NCBI RefSeq assembly: GCF_051020955.1
Contig: NW_027476483.1
Span: 149,573 to 213,572, forward strand
Source: Megalopta genalis
Taxonomy: Eukaryota > Arthropoda > Insecta > Hymenoptera > Halictidae
Direction: 5' to 3'
Length of the DNA: 64,000 nt
The notes beneath the pieces were generated by a model. The model did no database searches. It was not told the origin of the DNA and was given only the letters and a program-made list of their open reading frames with translations. Position numbers and translations under genes: made by a program. This document shows positions 11,801-25,444 of this stretch, one piece after another (the stretch's first letter is position 1; each line of letters starts with the position of its first letter).

Positions 11801-14307
11801 CACTTATATCGCAAGTATTTGAAGCTAAAGCATGTGTTTCGCTTGGATTTGAAGTTAAACCTTCTACATCGCAGTGATTTGAAGCTAAATCGTGTGTTTC
11901 GCATGGATTTGAAGCTAACTCGTTTGTTTCGCATGCAGTTGTAGCTTAATAATGTATATCACAAGTATTTGTAGCTCAACCATTTTGTGTCGCATGGATT
12001 TGAAGCTAAACCTTCTACATCGCATTGATTTGCTGCTAAATCATTTGTTTGGCATGGATTTGAAGCTATCTCGTTTGTTTCGCCAGCATTTGAAACTATA
12101 TCATTTACATCGCAAGTATCTGAAGCAAAACCATTCGTTTCGCAAGAATATGAAGCTAATCCATGTGTTTCGCATGAATTTGAATATAAATCATGTGTTT
12201 CGCAAGCATTTGAAGATAACTCGACTATTCCGCCTGCTTTTGAATCTAAATCATTTGTTTCGCACGGATTTGAAGCTAAACCTTCTACATCGCATTGATT
12301 TGAAGCTAAATCGTGTGTTTCGCATGGATTTGAAGCTAAATCGTGTGTTTCGCATGGATTTGAAGCTAAATCATTTGTTTCGCATGCAGCTGAAGCTAAA
12401 TCATGTATATCACAAGTATCTGTATCTAAGCCATTTGTTTCGCTAGGATTTGAAGCCAAGCCTTCTACTAAGAATTGACTTGAAACTAAATCATTTGTTT
12501 CGCATGGATTTGAAGCTAATCGTGTGTTTCGTCTGCATTTGAAGCTATATCACCAATATCGAGAGTATTTGAAGATGAGTCATTTGTTTTGCTCAGATTT
12601 GAATCTAAACCTTCTACATCGCATTGATTTGAAGCTAAATCATGTGATCCCCTTGTATACGAAGCTAAATCATTTGTTTCACATGGATTTGAAGCTAACT
12701 CGTTTGTTTCGCCTGCATTTGAAGCTGTATCACATATATCGCAAGTATTTGTAGCTAAATCATTTGTTTCGCACAGATTTGAAGCTAAACCTTTTACATC
12801 GCATTTGATTTGAAGCTAATTCAAGTGTTTCGCATGGATTTGAAGCTAACTCGTTTGTATCGCATGCAGATGAAGCTAAATCATGTATATCACAAGTAGT
12901 TGAAGCTAAACCATTTGTTTCGCTTGGATTTGAAGATGAGCCTTCAACTTCGCATTCATTTGAAGCTAAATTATGTGTTTCGCATGGATTTGAAGCTAAC
13001 TCGTTTGTTCCTCCAGCTTTTGATGCTATATTACTTATATCGCAAGTATTTGAAGCTAAATCATATGTGTCGCATGCATTTGAAGCAGAAACTTCTACAT
13101 CGCATTGATTTGAAGGAAAATCTTGTGTATCGCATGCAGTTGAAGCTACACCACCCATATCCCAAGTGTTTGAAGCTAAATCATGTGTTTCGCATGGATT
13201 TGAAGCTGAACCTCTACATCGCATTGATTTGAAGCTAAATCGTGTAAATCGCATGGATTTGAAGCTAAACCTTCTACATCGCATTGATTTGTAGCTAAAT
13301 CATGTGTTTCCCTTGGATATGAAGCTAAATCATGTGTTTCGCATGGATTTGAAGCTAACTCGTTTGTTTTCCTGCTTTTGAACCTACTCCGTTTATATCG
13401 CAAGTATTTGAAGCTAACTCGTTTGTTTCGCATGCATTTGAAGCTGTATCCGTTATATTCGCAAGTATTTGAAGCTAAATCATGTGATTCGCAAGGATTT
13501 GAAGCTAACTCGTTTGTTCCGCCAGTATTTGAAGCTATATCACTTTTATCGCAAGTACTTGAAGCTAAATCATTTATAACGCGCAGATTTGAAGCTAAAC
13601 CTTCTACATATCATTGATTTGAATCTAAATCAAGTGTTTCGCGTGGACTTGAAGCTAACTCGTTGATTTCGCATGCAGTTGAAGCCAAATTATCTATATC
13701 GTAAGTATCTGAAACTAATCCCTTTGTTCCGCATGGATTTGAAGCTAAGCCCTCTACTTCGCATTGATTCGAAGCTAAATCATGTGTTTCACATGGATTC
13801 GTAGCTAACCCGTTTGTTTCGTCAGCATTTGAAGCTATATCACTTATATCGCAAGCAGCTGAAGCTAAATCATTTGTTTCGCATGAATTTGAAGCTAACT
13901 CGATTGTTTCTTCTGCATTTGAAACTATATCACTAATATCGAGAGTATTTGAAGCTAAATCATGTGTTTCGCACAGATTTGAAGCTAAACCTTCTACTTC
14001 GCATTGATTTGACGCTAAATATTGTGTTTCGAATGAATTTGAAGCTAACTCGGTGTTTCGCATGCAGTTGAAACTAAATAATGTATATCACAAGTATTTG
14101 CAGCTAAACGATTGATTCGCATGGATTTGAAACTAAGCCTTCTACTTGGCAGTGAATTGAAGCTAAATCGTGTGTGTTGCATGGATTTGAAGGTAACTCG
14201 TTTGTTTCTCCTGTATTTGAAGCTGTATCATTTATATCGCAAGTATTTGAAGCTAAACCATTTGTTTCGCATGGATTTGAAGCTAAGCCTTCTACTTCGC
14301 ATTGATT
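11801..14307 (+). repeat. Block beta, copy 2
   Basis: Colinear with 5,116-7,505 and almost identical, apart from single-base differences such as CATTTTGTGTC near 11,985 (one extra T), GCATTTGATTTG near 12,804 and GAACCTCTAC near 13,213 (one T fewer). The two later indels restore each other's phase. From about 14,190 the sequence leaves the beta copy and enters a 480-bp segment (to about 14,670) absent from the first copy. That segment is the start of the gamma unit. Confidence 0.8.
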
Positions 14308-16975
14308 GGATCCTAAATCACGTGTTTTGCATGGATTTGAAGCTAAGCCTTCTACATCGCATTGATTTGAAGCTAAATCATGTGTTTCGCGTGGATTTGA
14401 AGGTCACCCCTTTGTTTCGCATGCAGTTGAAGCTAAATCATGTCTTTCACAAGTATTTGAAGATGAACCATTTGAATCGCATGGCTTTGAACCTGAGCCA
14501 TCTACTTCGCACTGATTTGCACCTAAATAATGTGTTTCGCATGGATTTGAAGCTAAACCTTCTACATCCAATGGATTTGAAGCTAAATCATGTGTTTGGC
14601 ATGGATTTGAAGCTAAACCTTCTACATCGCATTGATTTGCAGCTGAATCATTTGTTTCGCATGGATTTGAAGCTCACTCGTTCGTTTCGCCTGCATTTGA
14701 AACTATATCACTTATATTGCAAGTATTTGAAGCTAAATCATGTGTTTCGCATGGATTTGAAGCTAAACCTTCTACATCGCATTGATTTGAAGCTAAATTA
14801 TGTGTTTCGCTTGGATTTGAAGATGAACCATTTGAATCGCATGGCTTTGTACCTGATCCTTCTACTTCGCACTGAATTGCACCTAAATAATGTGTTTCGC
14901 ATGCAGTTGAAACTAAATCATGTATATCACAAGTATTTGCAGCTAAACAATTGATTCGCGTGGACTTGAAGCTAAGCCTTCTACTTGGCATTGAATTGAA
15001 GCTAAATCGTGTGTTTTGCATGGATTTGAAGCTAACTCGTTTGTTTCTCCTGTATTTGAAGCTGTATCATTTATATCGCAAGTATTTGATGCTAAACCAT
15101 TTGTTTCGCATGTATTAGAAGCTAAGCCTTCTACTTCGCATTGATTGGATCCTAAATCACGTGTTTTGCATGGATTTGAAGCTAAGCCTTCTACATCGTA
15201 TTGATTTGAAGCTAAATCATGTGTTTCGCGTGGATTTGAAGGTAACCCCTTTGTTTCGCATGCAGTTGAAGCTAAATCATGTCTTTCATAAGTATTTGAA
15301 GATGAACCATTTGAATCGCATGGCTTTGAACCTGAGCCATCTACTTCGCACTGATTTGCACCTAAACAATGTGTTTCGCATGGATTTGAAGCTAACTCGT
15401 TCGTTTCACCTGCATTTGAAGCTAAATCATGTGTTTCGCTTGGATTTGAAGCTAAACCTTCTACATCGCATTGATTTGAAGCTTAATCTAGTGTATCGCA
15501 TGGATTTGAAGCTAAACCTCCTACATCGCATTGATTTGCAGCTAAATCATGTGTTTCGCATGGATTTGAAGCTAACTCGTTCATTTCGCCTGCAGTTGAA
15601 TCTACATCACTTATATCGCAAGTATTTGAAGCTAAATCGCGTGTTTCGCATGGATTTGAAGCTAACTAGTTCGTTGCGCATGCAGTTAAATCTAAATAAC
15701 GTATATCACAAGTATTTGAAGCTAATCCATTTGACTCGCATGGATTTGAAACTAAGCCTTCTACTTCGCATTAATTGAAAGCTAAATCACGTGTTCTGCA
15801 TGGATTTGAAGCTAAACCTGCTACTTCGCATTGATTTGAAGCTAAATTATGTGTTTCGCGTGGATTTGAAGGTAACTCGTTGTTTCGCATGCAGTTGAAG
15901 CTAAATCATGCATTTCACAAGTATTTGAATCCGACCCATTAAATTCGCATGGATTTGATGCTAAGCCTTCTACTTCGCACTGATTTGAAGTTAAATCATG
16001 TGTTTCGCGTGGATTTGGAGCTAACTCGTTTGCTTCGAATGCAGTTGAAGCTAAATCATGTATATCACAAGTATTTGAAGCTAAACCATTTGTATCGCAT
16101 GGATTTGAAGCTCTGCCTTCTACTTCGCATTGATTTGACGCTAAATATTGTGTTTCGCATGAATTTGAAGGTAACTCGTTTGTTTCGCATGCAGTTGAAG
16201 CTAAATCATGTCTTTCACAAGTATTTGAAGATGAACCATTTGAATCGCATGGCTTTGAACCTGAGCCATCTACTTCGCACTGATTTGCACCTAAATAATG
16301 TGATTCGCATGGATTTGAAGCTAAACCTTCTACATCCCATGGATTTGAAGCTAAATCATGTGTTTGGCATGGATTTGAAGCTAAACCTTCTACTTCGCAT
16401 TGATTTGCAGCTGAATCATGTGTTTCGCAAGGATTTGAAGCTAACACGTTCGTTTCGCCTGCATGTGAAACTATATCACTTATATCGCAAGTATTTGAAG
16501 CTAAATCATGCGTTTCGCATGGATTTGAAGCTAAACCATCTACATCGCATTGATTTGAAGCTAAATCATGTGTTTTGCATGGATTTGAAGCTAACTCGTT
16601 TGTTTCGCATGCACTTGTAGCTAAATCATGTCTTTCACAAGTATTTGAAGATAAACCATTTGAATCGCATTGATTTGAACCTGAGCCTTCTACTTCGCAC
16701 TGATTTGCAGCTAAATAATGTGTTTCGCATGGATTTGAAGCTAAACATTCTACATCCCATAGATTTGAAGCTAAATCATGTGTTTCGCTTGGATTTGAAG
16801 CTAAACCTTCTACATCGCATTGATTTGAAGCTAAATTATGTGTTTCGGTTGGATTTGAATGTAACTCATTTGTTTCGCATGCAGTTGAAGCTAAATCATG
16901 CATTTCACCAGTATTTCAAGCCGAACCATTAGATTCGCAAGGATTTGAAGCTAAGCCTTCTACTTCGCATTGATT
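14308..16975 (+). repeat. 2,668-bp gamma tandem unit, copy T1
   Basis: Measured between equivalent BamHI sites (GGATCC at 14,308 and 16,976). The unit holds a second internal GGATCC 839 bp in, at 15,147. It shares the CTTTCATAAG variant near 15,283 with the next copy (near 17,951) and with no other gamma copy checked, so T1 and T2 appear to be the most recently separated pair. Confidence 0.88.
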
Positions 16976-19433
16976 GGATCCTAAATCACGTGTTTTGCGT
17001 GGATTTGAAGCTAAGCCTTCTACATCGTATTGATTTGAAGCTAAATCATGTGTTTCGCGTGGATTTGAAGGTAACCCCTTTGTTTCGCATGCAGTTGAAG
17101 CTAAATCATGTCTTTCACAAGTATTTGAAGATGAACCATTTGAATCGCATGGCTTTGAACCTGAGCCATCTACTTCGCACTGATTTGCACCTAAATAATG
17201 TGTTTCGCATGGATTTGAAGCTAAACCTTCTACATCCAATGGATTTGAAGCTAAATCATGTGTTTGGCATGGATTTGAAGCTAAACCTTCTACATCGCAT
17301 TGATTTGCAGCTGAATCATTTGTTTCGCATGGATTTGAAGCTCACTCGTTCGTTTCGCCTGCATTTGAAACTATATCACTTATATTGCAAGTATTTGAAG
17401 CTAAATCATGTGTTTCGCATGGATTTGAAGCTAAACCTTCTACATCGCATTGATTTGAAGCTAAATTATGTGTTTCGCTTGGATTTGAAGATGAACCATT
17501 TGAATCGCATGGCTTTGTACCTGATCCTTCTACTTCGCACTGAATTGCACCTAAATAATGTGTTTCGCATGCAGTTGAAACTAAATCATGTATATCACAA
17601 GTATTTGCAGCTAAACAATTGATTCGCGTGGACTTGAAGCTAAGCCTTCTACTTGGCATTGAATTGAAGCTAAATCGTGTGTTTTGCATGGATTTGAAGC
17701 TAACTCGTTTGTTTCTCCTGTATTTGAAGCTGTATCATTTATATCGCAAGTATTTGATGCTAAACCATTTGTTTCGCATGTATTAGAAGCTAAGCCTTCT
17801 ACTTCGCATTGATTGGATCCTAAATCACGTGTTTTGCATGGATTTGAAGCTAAGCCTTCTACATCGTATTGATTTGAAGCTAAATCATGTGTTTCGCGTG
17901 GATTTGAAGGTAACCCCTTTGTTTCGCATGCAGTTGAAGCTAAATCATGTCTTTCATAAGTATTTGAAGATGAACCATTTGAATCGCATGGCTTTGAACC
18001 TGAGCCATCTACTTCGCACTGATTTGCACCTAAACAATGTGTTTCGCATGGATTTGAAGCTAACTCGTTCGTTTCACCTGCATTTGAAGCTAAATCATGT
18101 GTTTCGCTTGGATTTGAAGCTAAACCTTCTACATCGCATTGATTTGAAGCTTAATCTAGTGTATCGCATGGATTTGAAGCTAAACCTCCTACATCGCATT
18201 GATTTGCAGCTAAATCATGTGTTTCGCATGGATTTGAAGCTAACTCGTTCATTTCGCCTGCAGTTGAATCTACATCACTTATATCGCAAGTATTTGAAGC
18301 TAAATCGCGTGTTTCGCATGGATTTGAAGCTAACTAGTTCGTTGCGCATGCAGTTAAATCTAAATAACGTATATCACAAGTATTTGAAGCTAATCCATTT
18401 GACTCGCATGGATTTGAAACTAAGCCTTCTACTTCGCATTAATTGAAAGCTAAATCACGTGTTCTGCATGGATTTGAAGCTAAACCTGCTACTTCGCATT
18501 GATTTGAAGCTAAATTATGTGTTTCGCGTGGATTTGAAGGTAACTCGTTGTTTCGCATGCAGTTGAAGCTAAATCATGCATTTCACAAGTATTTGAATCC
18601 GACCCATTAAATTCGCATGGATTTGATGCTAAGCCTTCTACTTCGCACTGATTTGAAGTTAAATCATGTGTTTCGCGTGGATTTGGAGCTAACTCGTTTG
18701 CTTCGAATGCAGTTGAAGCTAAATCATGTATATCACAAGTATTTGAAGCTAAACCATTTGTATCGCATGGATTTGAAGCTAAACCTTCTACATCCCAAGG
18801 ATTTGAAGCTAAATCATGTGTTTGGCATGGATTTGAAGCTAAACCTTCTACTTCGCATTGATTTGCAGCTGAATCATGTGTTTCGCAAGGGTTTGAAGCT
18901 AACACGTTCGTTTCGCCTGCATGTGAAACTATATCACTTATATCGCAAGTATTTGAAGCTAAATCATGCGTTTCGCATGGATTTGAAGCTAAACCATCTA
19001 CATCGCATTGATTTGAAGCTAAATCATGTGTTTTGCATGGATTTGAAGCTAACTCGTTTGTTTCGCATGCACTTGTAGCTAAATCATGTCTTTCACAAGT
19101 ATTTGAAGATAAACCATTTGAATCGCATTGATTTGAACCTGAGCCTTCTACTTCGCACTGATTTGCAGCTAAATAATGTGTTTCGCATGGATTTGAAGCT
19201 AAACATTCTACATCCCATAGATTTGAAGCTAAATCATGTGTTTCGCTTGGATTTGAAGCTAAACCTTCTACATCGCATTGATTTGAAGCTAAATTATGTG
19301 TTTCGGTTGGATTTGAATGTAACTCATTTGTTTCGCATGCAGTTGAAGCTAAATCATGCATTTCACTAGTATTTCAAGCCGAACCATTAGATTCGCAAGG
19401 ATTTGAAGCTAAGCCTTCTACTTCGCATTGATT
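16976..19433 (+). repeat. 2,458-bp gamma tandem unit, copy T2 (7 monomers shorter)
   Basis: Same unit as T1 but 210 bp shorter, exactly seven monomers, removed around 18,780 where the AAGCTCTGCC monomer and the following six are missing. The deletion leaves the monomer phase intact, as expected for exchange between misaligned monomers. Differences from T1 are a handful of substitutions, for example TTTGCGTGG near 16,995 and GCAAGGGTTTG near 18,886. Confidence 0.88.
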
Positions 19434-22101
19434 GGATCCTAAATCACGTGTTTTGCATGGATTTGAAGCTAAGCCTTCTACATCGTATTGATTTGAAGCT
19501 AAATCATGTGTTTCGCGTGGATTTGAAGGTAACCCCTTTGTTTCGCATGCAGTTGAAGCTAAATCATGTCTTTCACAAGTATTTGAAGATGAACCATTTG
19601 AATCGCATGGCTTTGAACCTGAGCCATCTACTTCGCACTGATTTGCACCTAAATAATGTGTTTCGCATGGATTTGAAGCTAAACCTTCTACATCCAATGG
19701 ATTTGAAGCTAAATCATGTGTTTGGCATGGATTTGAAGCTAAACCTTCTACATCGCATTGATTTGCAGCTGAATCATTTGTTTCGCATGGATTTGAAGCT
19801 CACTCGTTCGTTTCGCCTGCATTTGAAACTATATCACTTATATTGCAAGTATTTGAAGCTAAATCATGTGTTTCGCATGGATTTGAAGCTAAACCTTCTA
19901 CATCGCATTGTTTTGAAGCTAAATTATGTGTTTCGCTTGGATTTGAAGATGAACCATTTGAATCGCATGGCTTTGTACCTGATCCTTCTACTTCGCACTG
20001 AATTGCACCTAAATAATGTGTTTCGCATGCAGTTGAAACTAAATCATGTATATCACAAGTATTTGCAGCTAAACAATTGATTCGCGTGGACTTGAAGCTA
20101 AGCCTTCTACTTGGCATTGAATTGAAGCTAAATCGTGTGTTTTGCATGGATTTGAAGCTAACTCGTTTGTTTCTCCTGTATTTGAAGCTGTATCATTTAT
20201 ATCGCAAGTATTTGATGCTAAACCATTTGTTTCGCATGTATTAGAAGCTAAGCCTTCTACTTCGCATTGATTGGATCCTAAATCACGTGTTTTGCATGGA
20301 TTTGAAGCTAAGCCTTCTACATCGTATTGATTTGAAGCTAAATCATGTGTTTCGCGTGGATTTGAAGGTAACCCCTTTGTTTCGCATGCAGTTGAAGCTA
20401 AATCATGTCTTTCACAAGTATTTGAAGATGAACCATTTGAATCGCATGGCTTTGAACCTGAGCCATCTACTTCGCACTGACTTGCACCTAAACAATGTGT
20501 TTCGCATGGATTTGAAGCTAACTCGTTCGTTTCACCTGCATTTGAAGCTAAATCATGTGTTTCGCTTGGATTTGAAGCTAAACCTTCTACATCGCATTGA
20601 TTTGAAGCTTAATCTAGTGTATCGCATGGATTTGAAGCTAAACCTCCTACATCGCATTGATTTGCAGCTAAATCATGTGTTTCGCATGGATTTGAAGCTA
20701 ACTCGTTCATTTCGCCTGCAGTTGAATCTACATCACTTATATCGCAAGTATTTGAAGCTAAATCGCGTGTTTCGCATGGATTTGAAGCTAACTAGTTCGT
20801 TGCGCATGCAGTTAAATCTAAATAACGTATATCACAAGTATTTGAAGCTAATCCATTTGACTCGCATGGATTTGAAACTAAGCCTTCTACTTCGCATTAA
20901 TTGAAAGCTAAATCACGTGTTCTGCATGGATTTGAAGCTAAACCTGCTACTTCGCATTGATTTGAAGCTAAATTATGTGTTTCGCGTGGATTTGAAGGTA
21001 ACTCGTTGTTTCGCATGCAGTTGAAGCTAAATCATGCATTTCACAAGTATTTGAATCCGACCCATTAAATTCGCATGGATTTGATGCTAAGCCTTCTACT
21101 TCGCACTGATTTGAAGTTAAATCATGTGTTTCGCGTGGATTTGGAGCTAACTCGTTTGCTTCGAATGCAGTTGAAGCTAAATCATGTATATCACAAGTAT
21201 TTGAAGCTAAACCATTTGCATCGCATGGATTTGAAGCTCTGCCTTCTACTTCGCATTGATTTGACGCTAAATATTGTGTTTCGCATGAATTTGAAGGTAA
21301 CTCGTTTGTTTCGCATGCAGTTGAAGCTAAATCATGTCTTTCACAAGTATTTGAAGATGAACCATTTGAATCGCATGGCTTTGAACCTGAGCCATCTACT
21401 TCGCACTGATTTGCACCTAAATAATGTGATTCGCATGGATTTGAAGCTAAACCTTCTACATCCCATGGATTTGAAGCTAAATCATGTGTTTGGCATGGAT
21501 TTGAAGCTAAACCTTCTACTTCGCATTGATTTGCAGCTGAATCATGTGTTTCGCAAGGATTTGAAGCTAACACGTTCGTTTCGCCTGCATGTGAAACTAT
21601 ATCACTTATATCGCAAGTATTTGAAGCTAAATCATGCGTTTCGCATGGATTTGAAGCTAAACCATCTACATCGCATTGATTTGAAGCTAAATCATGTGTT
21701 TTGCATGGATTTGAAGCTAACTCGTTTGTTTCGCATGCACTTGTAGCTAAATCATGTCTTTCACAAGTATTTGAAGATAAACCATTTGAATCGCATTGAT
21801 TTGAACCTGAGCCTTCTACTTCGCACTGATTTGCAGCTAAATAATGTGTTTCGCATGGATTTGAAGCTAAACATTCTACATCCCATAGATTTGAAGCTAA
21901 ATCATGTGTTTCGCTTGGATTTGAAGCTAAACCTTCTACATCGCATTGATTTGAAGCTAAATTATGTGTTTCGGTTGGATTTGAATGTAACTAATTTGTT
22001 TCGCATGCAGTTGAAGCTAAATCATGCATTTCACTAGTATTTCAAGCCGAACCATTAGATTCGCAAGGATTTGAAGCTAAGCCTTCTACTTCGCATTGAT
22101 T
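19434..22101 (+). repeat. 2,668-bp gamma tandem unit, copy T3
   Basis: Full-length copy between GGATCC sites at 19,434 and 22,102, with the internal site at 20,273. It differs from T1 by scattered substitutions such as GCATTGTTTTG near 19,908, CACTGACTTGC near 20,476 and AACTAATTTG near 21,990. Confidence 0.88.
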
Positions 22102-24169
22102 GGATCCTAAATCACGTGTTTTGCATGGATTTGAAGCTAAGCCTTCTACATCGTATTGATTTGAAGCTAAATCATGTGTTTCGCGTGGATTTGAAGGTAA
22201 CCCCTTTGTTTCGCATGCAGTTGAAGCTAAATCATGTCTTTCACAAGTATTTGAAGATGAACCATTTGAATCGCATGGCTTTGAACCTGAGCCATCTACT
22301 TCGCACTGATTTGCACCTAAATAATGTGTTTCGCATGGATTTGAAGCTAAACCTTCTACATCCAATGGATTTGAAGCTAAATCATGTGTTTGGCATGGAT
22401 TTGAAGCTAAACCTTCTACATCGCATTGATTTGCAGCTGAATCATTTGTTTCGCATGGATTTGAAGCTCACTCGTTCGTTTCGCCTGCATTTGAAACTAT
22501 ATCACTTATATTGCAAGTATTTGAAGCTAAATCATGTGTTTCGCATGGATTTGAAGCTAAACCTTCTACATCGCATTGATTTGAAGCTAAATTATGTGTT
22601 TCGCTTGGATTTGAAGATGAACAATTTGAATCGCATGGCTTTGTACCTGATCCTTCTACTTCGCACTGAATTGCACCTAAATAATGTGTTTCGCATGCAG
22701 TTGAAACTAAATCATGTATATCACAAGTATTTGCAGCTAAACAATTGATTCGCGTGGACTTGAAGCTAAGCCTTCTACTTGGCATTGAATTGAAGCTAAA
22801 TCGTGTGTTTTGCATGGATTTGAAGCTAACTCGTTTGTTTCTCCTGTATTTGAAGCTGTATCATTTATATCGCAAGTATTTGATGCTAAACCATTTGTTT
22901 CGCATGTATTAGAAGCTAAGCCTTCTACTTCGCATTGATTGGATCCTAAATCACGTGTTTTGCATGGATTTGAAGCTAAGCCTTCTACATCGTATTGATT
23001 TGAAGCTAAATCATGTGTTTCGCGTGGATTTGAAGGTAACCCCTTTGTTTCGCATGCAGTTGAAGCTAAATCATGTCTTTCACAAGTATTTGAAGATGAA
23101 CCATTTGAATCGCATGGCTTTGAACCTGAGCCATCTACTTCGCACTGATTTGCACCTAAACAATGTGTTTCGCATGGATTTGAAGCTAACTCGTTCGTTT
23201 CACCTGCATTTGAAGCTAAATCATGTGTTTCGCTTGGATTTGAAGCTAAACCTTCTACATCGCATTGATTTGAAGCTTAATCTAGTGTATCGCATGGATT
23301 TGAAGCTAAACCTCCTACATCGCATTGATTTGCAGCTAAATCATGTGTTTCGCATGGATTTGAAGCTAACTCGTTCATTTCGCCTGCAGTTGAATCTACA
23401 TCACTTATATCGCAAGTATTTGAAGCTAAATCGCTTGTTTCGCATGGATTTGAAGCTAACTAGTTCGTTGCGCATGCAGTTAAATCTAAATAACGTATAT
23501 CACAAGTATTTGAAGCTAATCCATTTGACTCGCATGGATTTGAAACTAAGCCTTCTACTTCGCATTAATTGAAAGCTAAATCACGTGTTCTGCATGGATT
23601 TGAAGCTAAACCTTCTACTTCGCACTGATTTGAAGTTAAATCATGTGTTTCGCGTGGATTTGGAGCTAACTCGTTTGCTTCGAATGCAGTTGAAGCTAAA
23701 TCATGTATATCACAAGTATTTGAAGCTAAACCATTTGTATCGCATGGATTTGAAGCTCTGCCTTCTACTTCGCATTGATTTGACGCTAAATATTGTGTTT
23801 CGCATGAATTTGAAGGTAACTCGTTTGTTTCGCATGCAGTTGAAGCTAAATCATGTCTTTCACAAGTATTTGAAGATGAACCATTTGAATCGCATTGATT
23901 TGAACCTGAGCCTTCTACTTCGCACTGATTTGCAGCTAAATAATGTGTTTCGCATGGATTTGAAGCTAAACATTCTACATCCCATAGATTTGAAGCTAAA
24001 TCATGTGTTTCGCTTGGATTTGAAGCTAAACCTTCTACATCGCATTGATTTGAAGCTAAATTATGTGTTTCGGTTGGATTTGAATGTAACTCATTTGTTT
24101 CGCATGCAGTTGAAGCTAAATCATGCATTTCACTAGTATTTCAAGCCGAACCATTAGATTCGCAAGGAT
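22102..24169 (+). repeat. Gamma tandem unit, copy T4 (about 570 bp shorter)
   Basis: Starts like the other gamma units, with GGATCC at 22,102 and 22,941, but has lost about 19 monomers in total. The losses are near 23,605 (AAACCTTCTACTTCGCACTG replaces a longer stretch) and near 23,895. It ends in the usual TTTCAAGCCG monomer, after which the array passes into block delta rather than a fifth gamma unit. Confidence 0.8.
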
Positions 24170-25444
24170 TTGAAGCTAAGCATTCTACCTCGCACTGATT
24201 TGAAGTTAAGTCATGTGTTTCGCGTGGATTTGGAGCTAACTCGTTTGCTTCGAATGCAGTTGAAGCTAAATCGTGTATATCACAAGTATTTGAAGCTAAA
24301 TCATTTGTTTCTCATGGATTTGAAGCTAAACCTTCTACATCCCATGGATTTGAAGCTTAATCATGCTTTTTGCATGGATTTGAAGCTAACTTGATTGTAT
24401 CCCCTGCATTTGAATTTACTTCATTTATATCGCAAGTATTTGAAGCTAAACCTTCTACATCGCATTGATTTGAAGGTAAATTGTGTGTTTCGCATGGATT
24501 TGAAGCTAAACCTTCTACTTCCCATTGTTTTGAAGCTTAATCATGTGTTTTGCATGGATTTGAAGCTATCTCGTCTGTTTCGCCTGCAGTTGAATCTATA
24601 TCACATATATCACATGTTTTTGAAGCATAACCATTTGTTCCGCATGGATTTGAAGCTGCGCCTTCTACTTCGCATTGATTTGAAACTAAATCATGTATTT
24701 CGCATGGATCTGAAGCTAACTCGTTTGTTTCGCCCGGATTTGAAGCTATATCACTTATGTTCGAAAGTATTTTATGCTAAATCATTCGGTTCGCATGGAT
24801 TTGAAGCTAACCCTTTTACTTCGCATTGATTTGAAGTTAAATCATGCGTTTACCTTGGATTTGAAGCTGAATCGTTTTTTCGCATGCAGTTGAATCTATA
24901 TCACTTATATCGCAAGTATCTGAAGCTAAATCATTTGTTTCTCATGGATTTGAAGCTAAACCTTCTACATCCCATGGATTTGAAGCTAAATCATGTGTTT
25001 GGCATGGATTTGAAGTTAAACCTTCTACATCGCAATGATTTGCAGCTGAAGCATGTGTTTCGCATGCAGTTGAAGCTAAATCATGTATATCACAAGTATT
25101 TGAATCTAAACCATTTGATTCGCATAGATTTGAAGCTATGCCTTCTACTTCGCATTAATAGGAAGCTAAATCACGTGTTTTGCATGGATTTGAAGCTATA
25201 CCTTCTACATCGCATTGATTTGAACCTAAATCATGTGTTTCGCACGGATTTGAAGCTAACTCGTTTGTTTCGCATACAGTTGGAGCTATATCATGTATAT
25301 ATCAACTATAAGAAGCTAAACCATTTGTTTCGCATGTATGTGAAGCTAAATCATGTGTTTACCATGACAATGAACCTAAATCATGTGTTGCCCATGGATT
25401 TGAAGCTTAATCATGAGTTTTGCATGGATTTGAAACTAACTTGA
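24170..25444 (+). repeat. Block delta, copy 2
   Basis: Colinear with 9,778-11,052 at a constant offset of 14,392, with a few substitutions (for example TCGTGTATATCAC near 24,273 and CATGAGTTTTG near 25,414). The neighbours are also conserved, gamma before and epsilon after, so this is a copy of a gamma-delta-epsilon module and not an isolated block. Confidence 0.82.
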
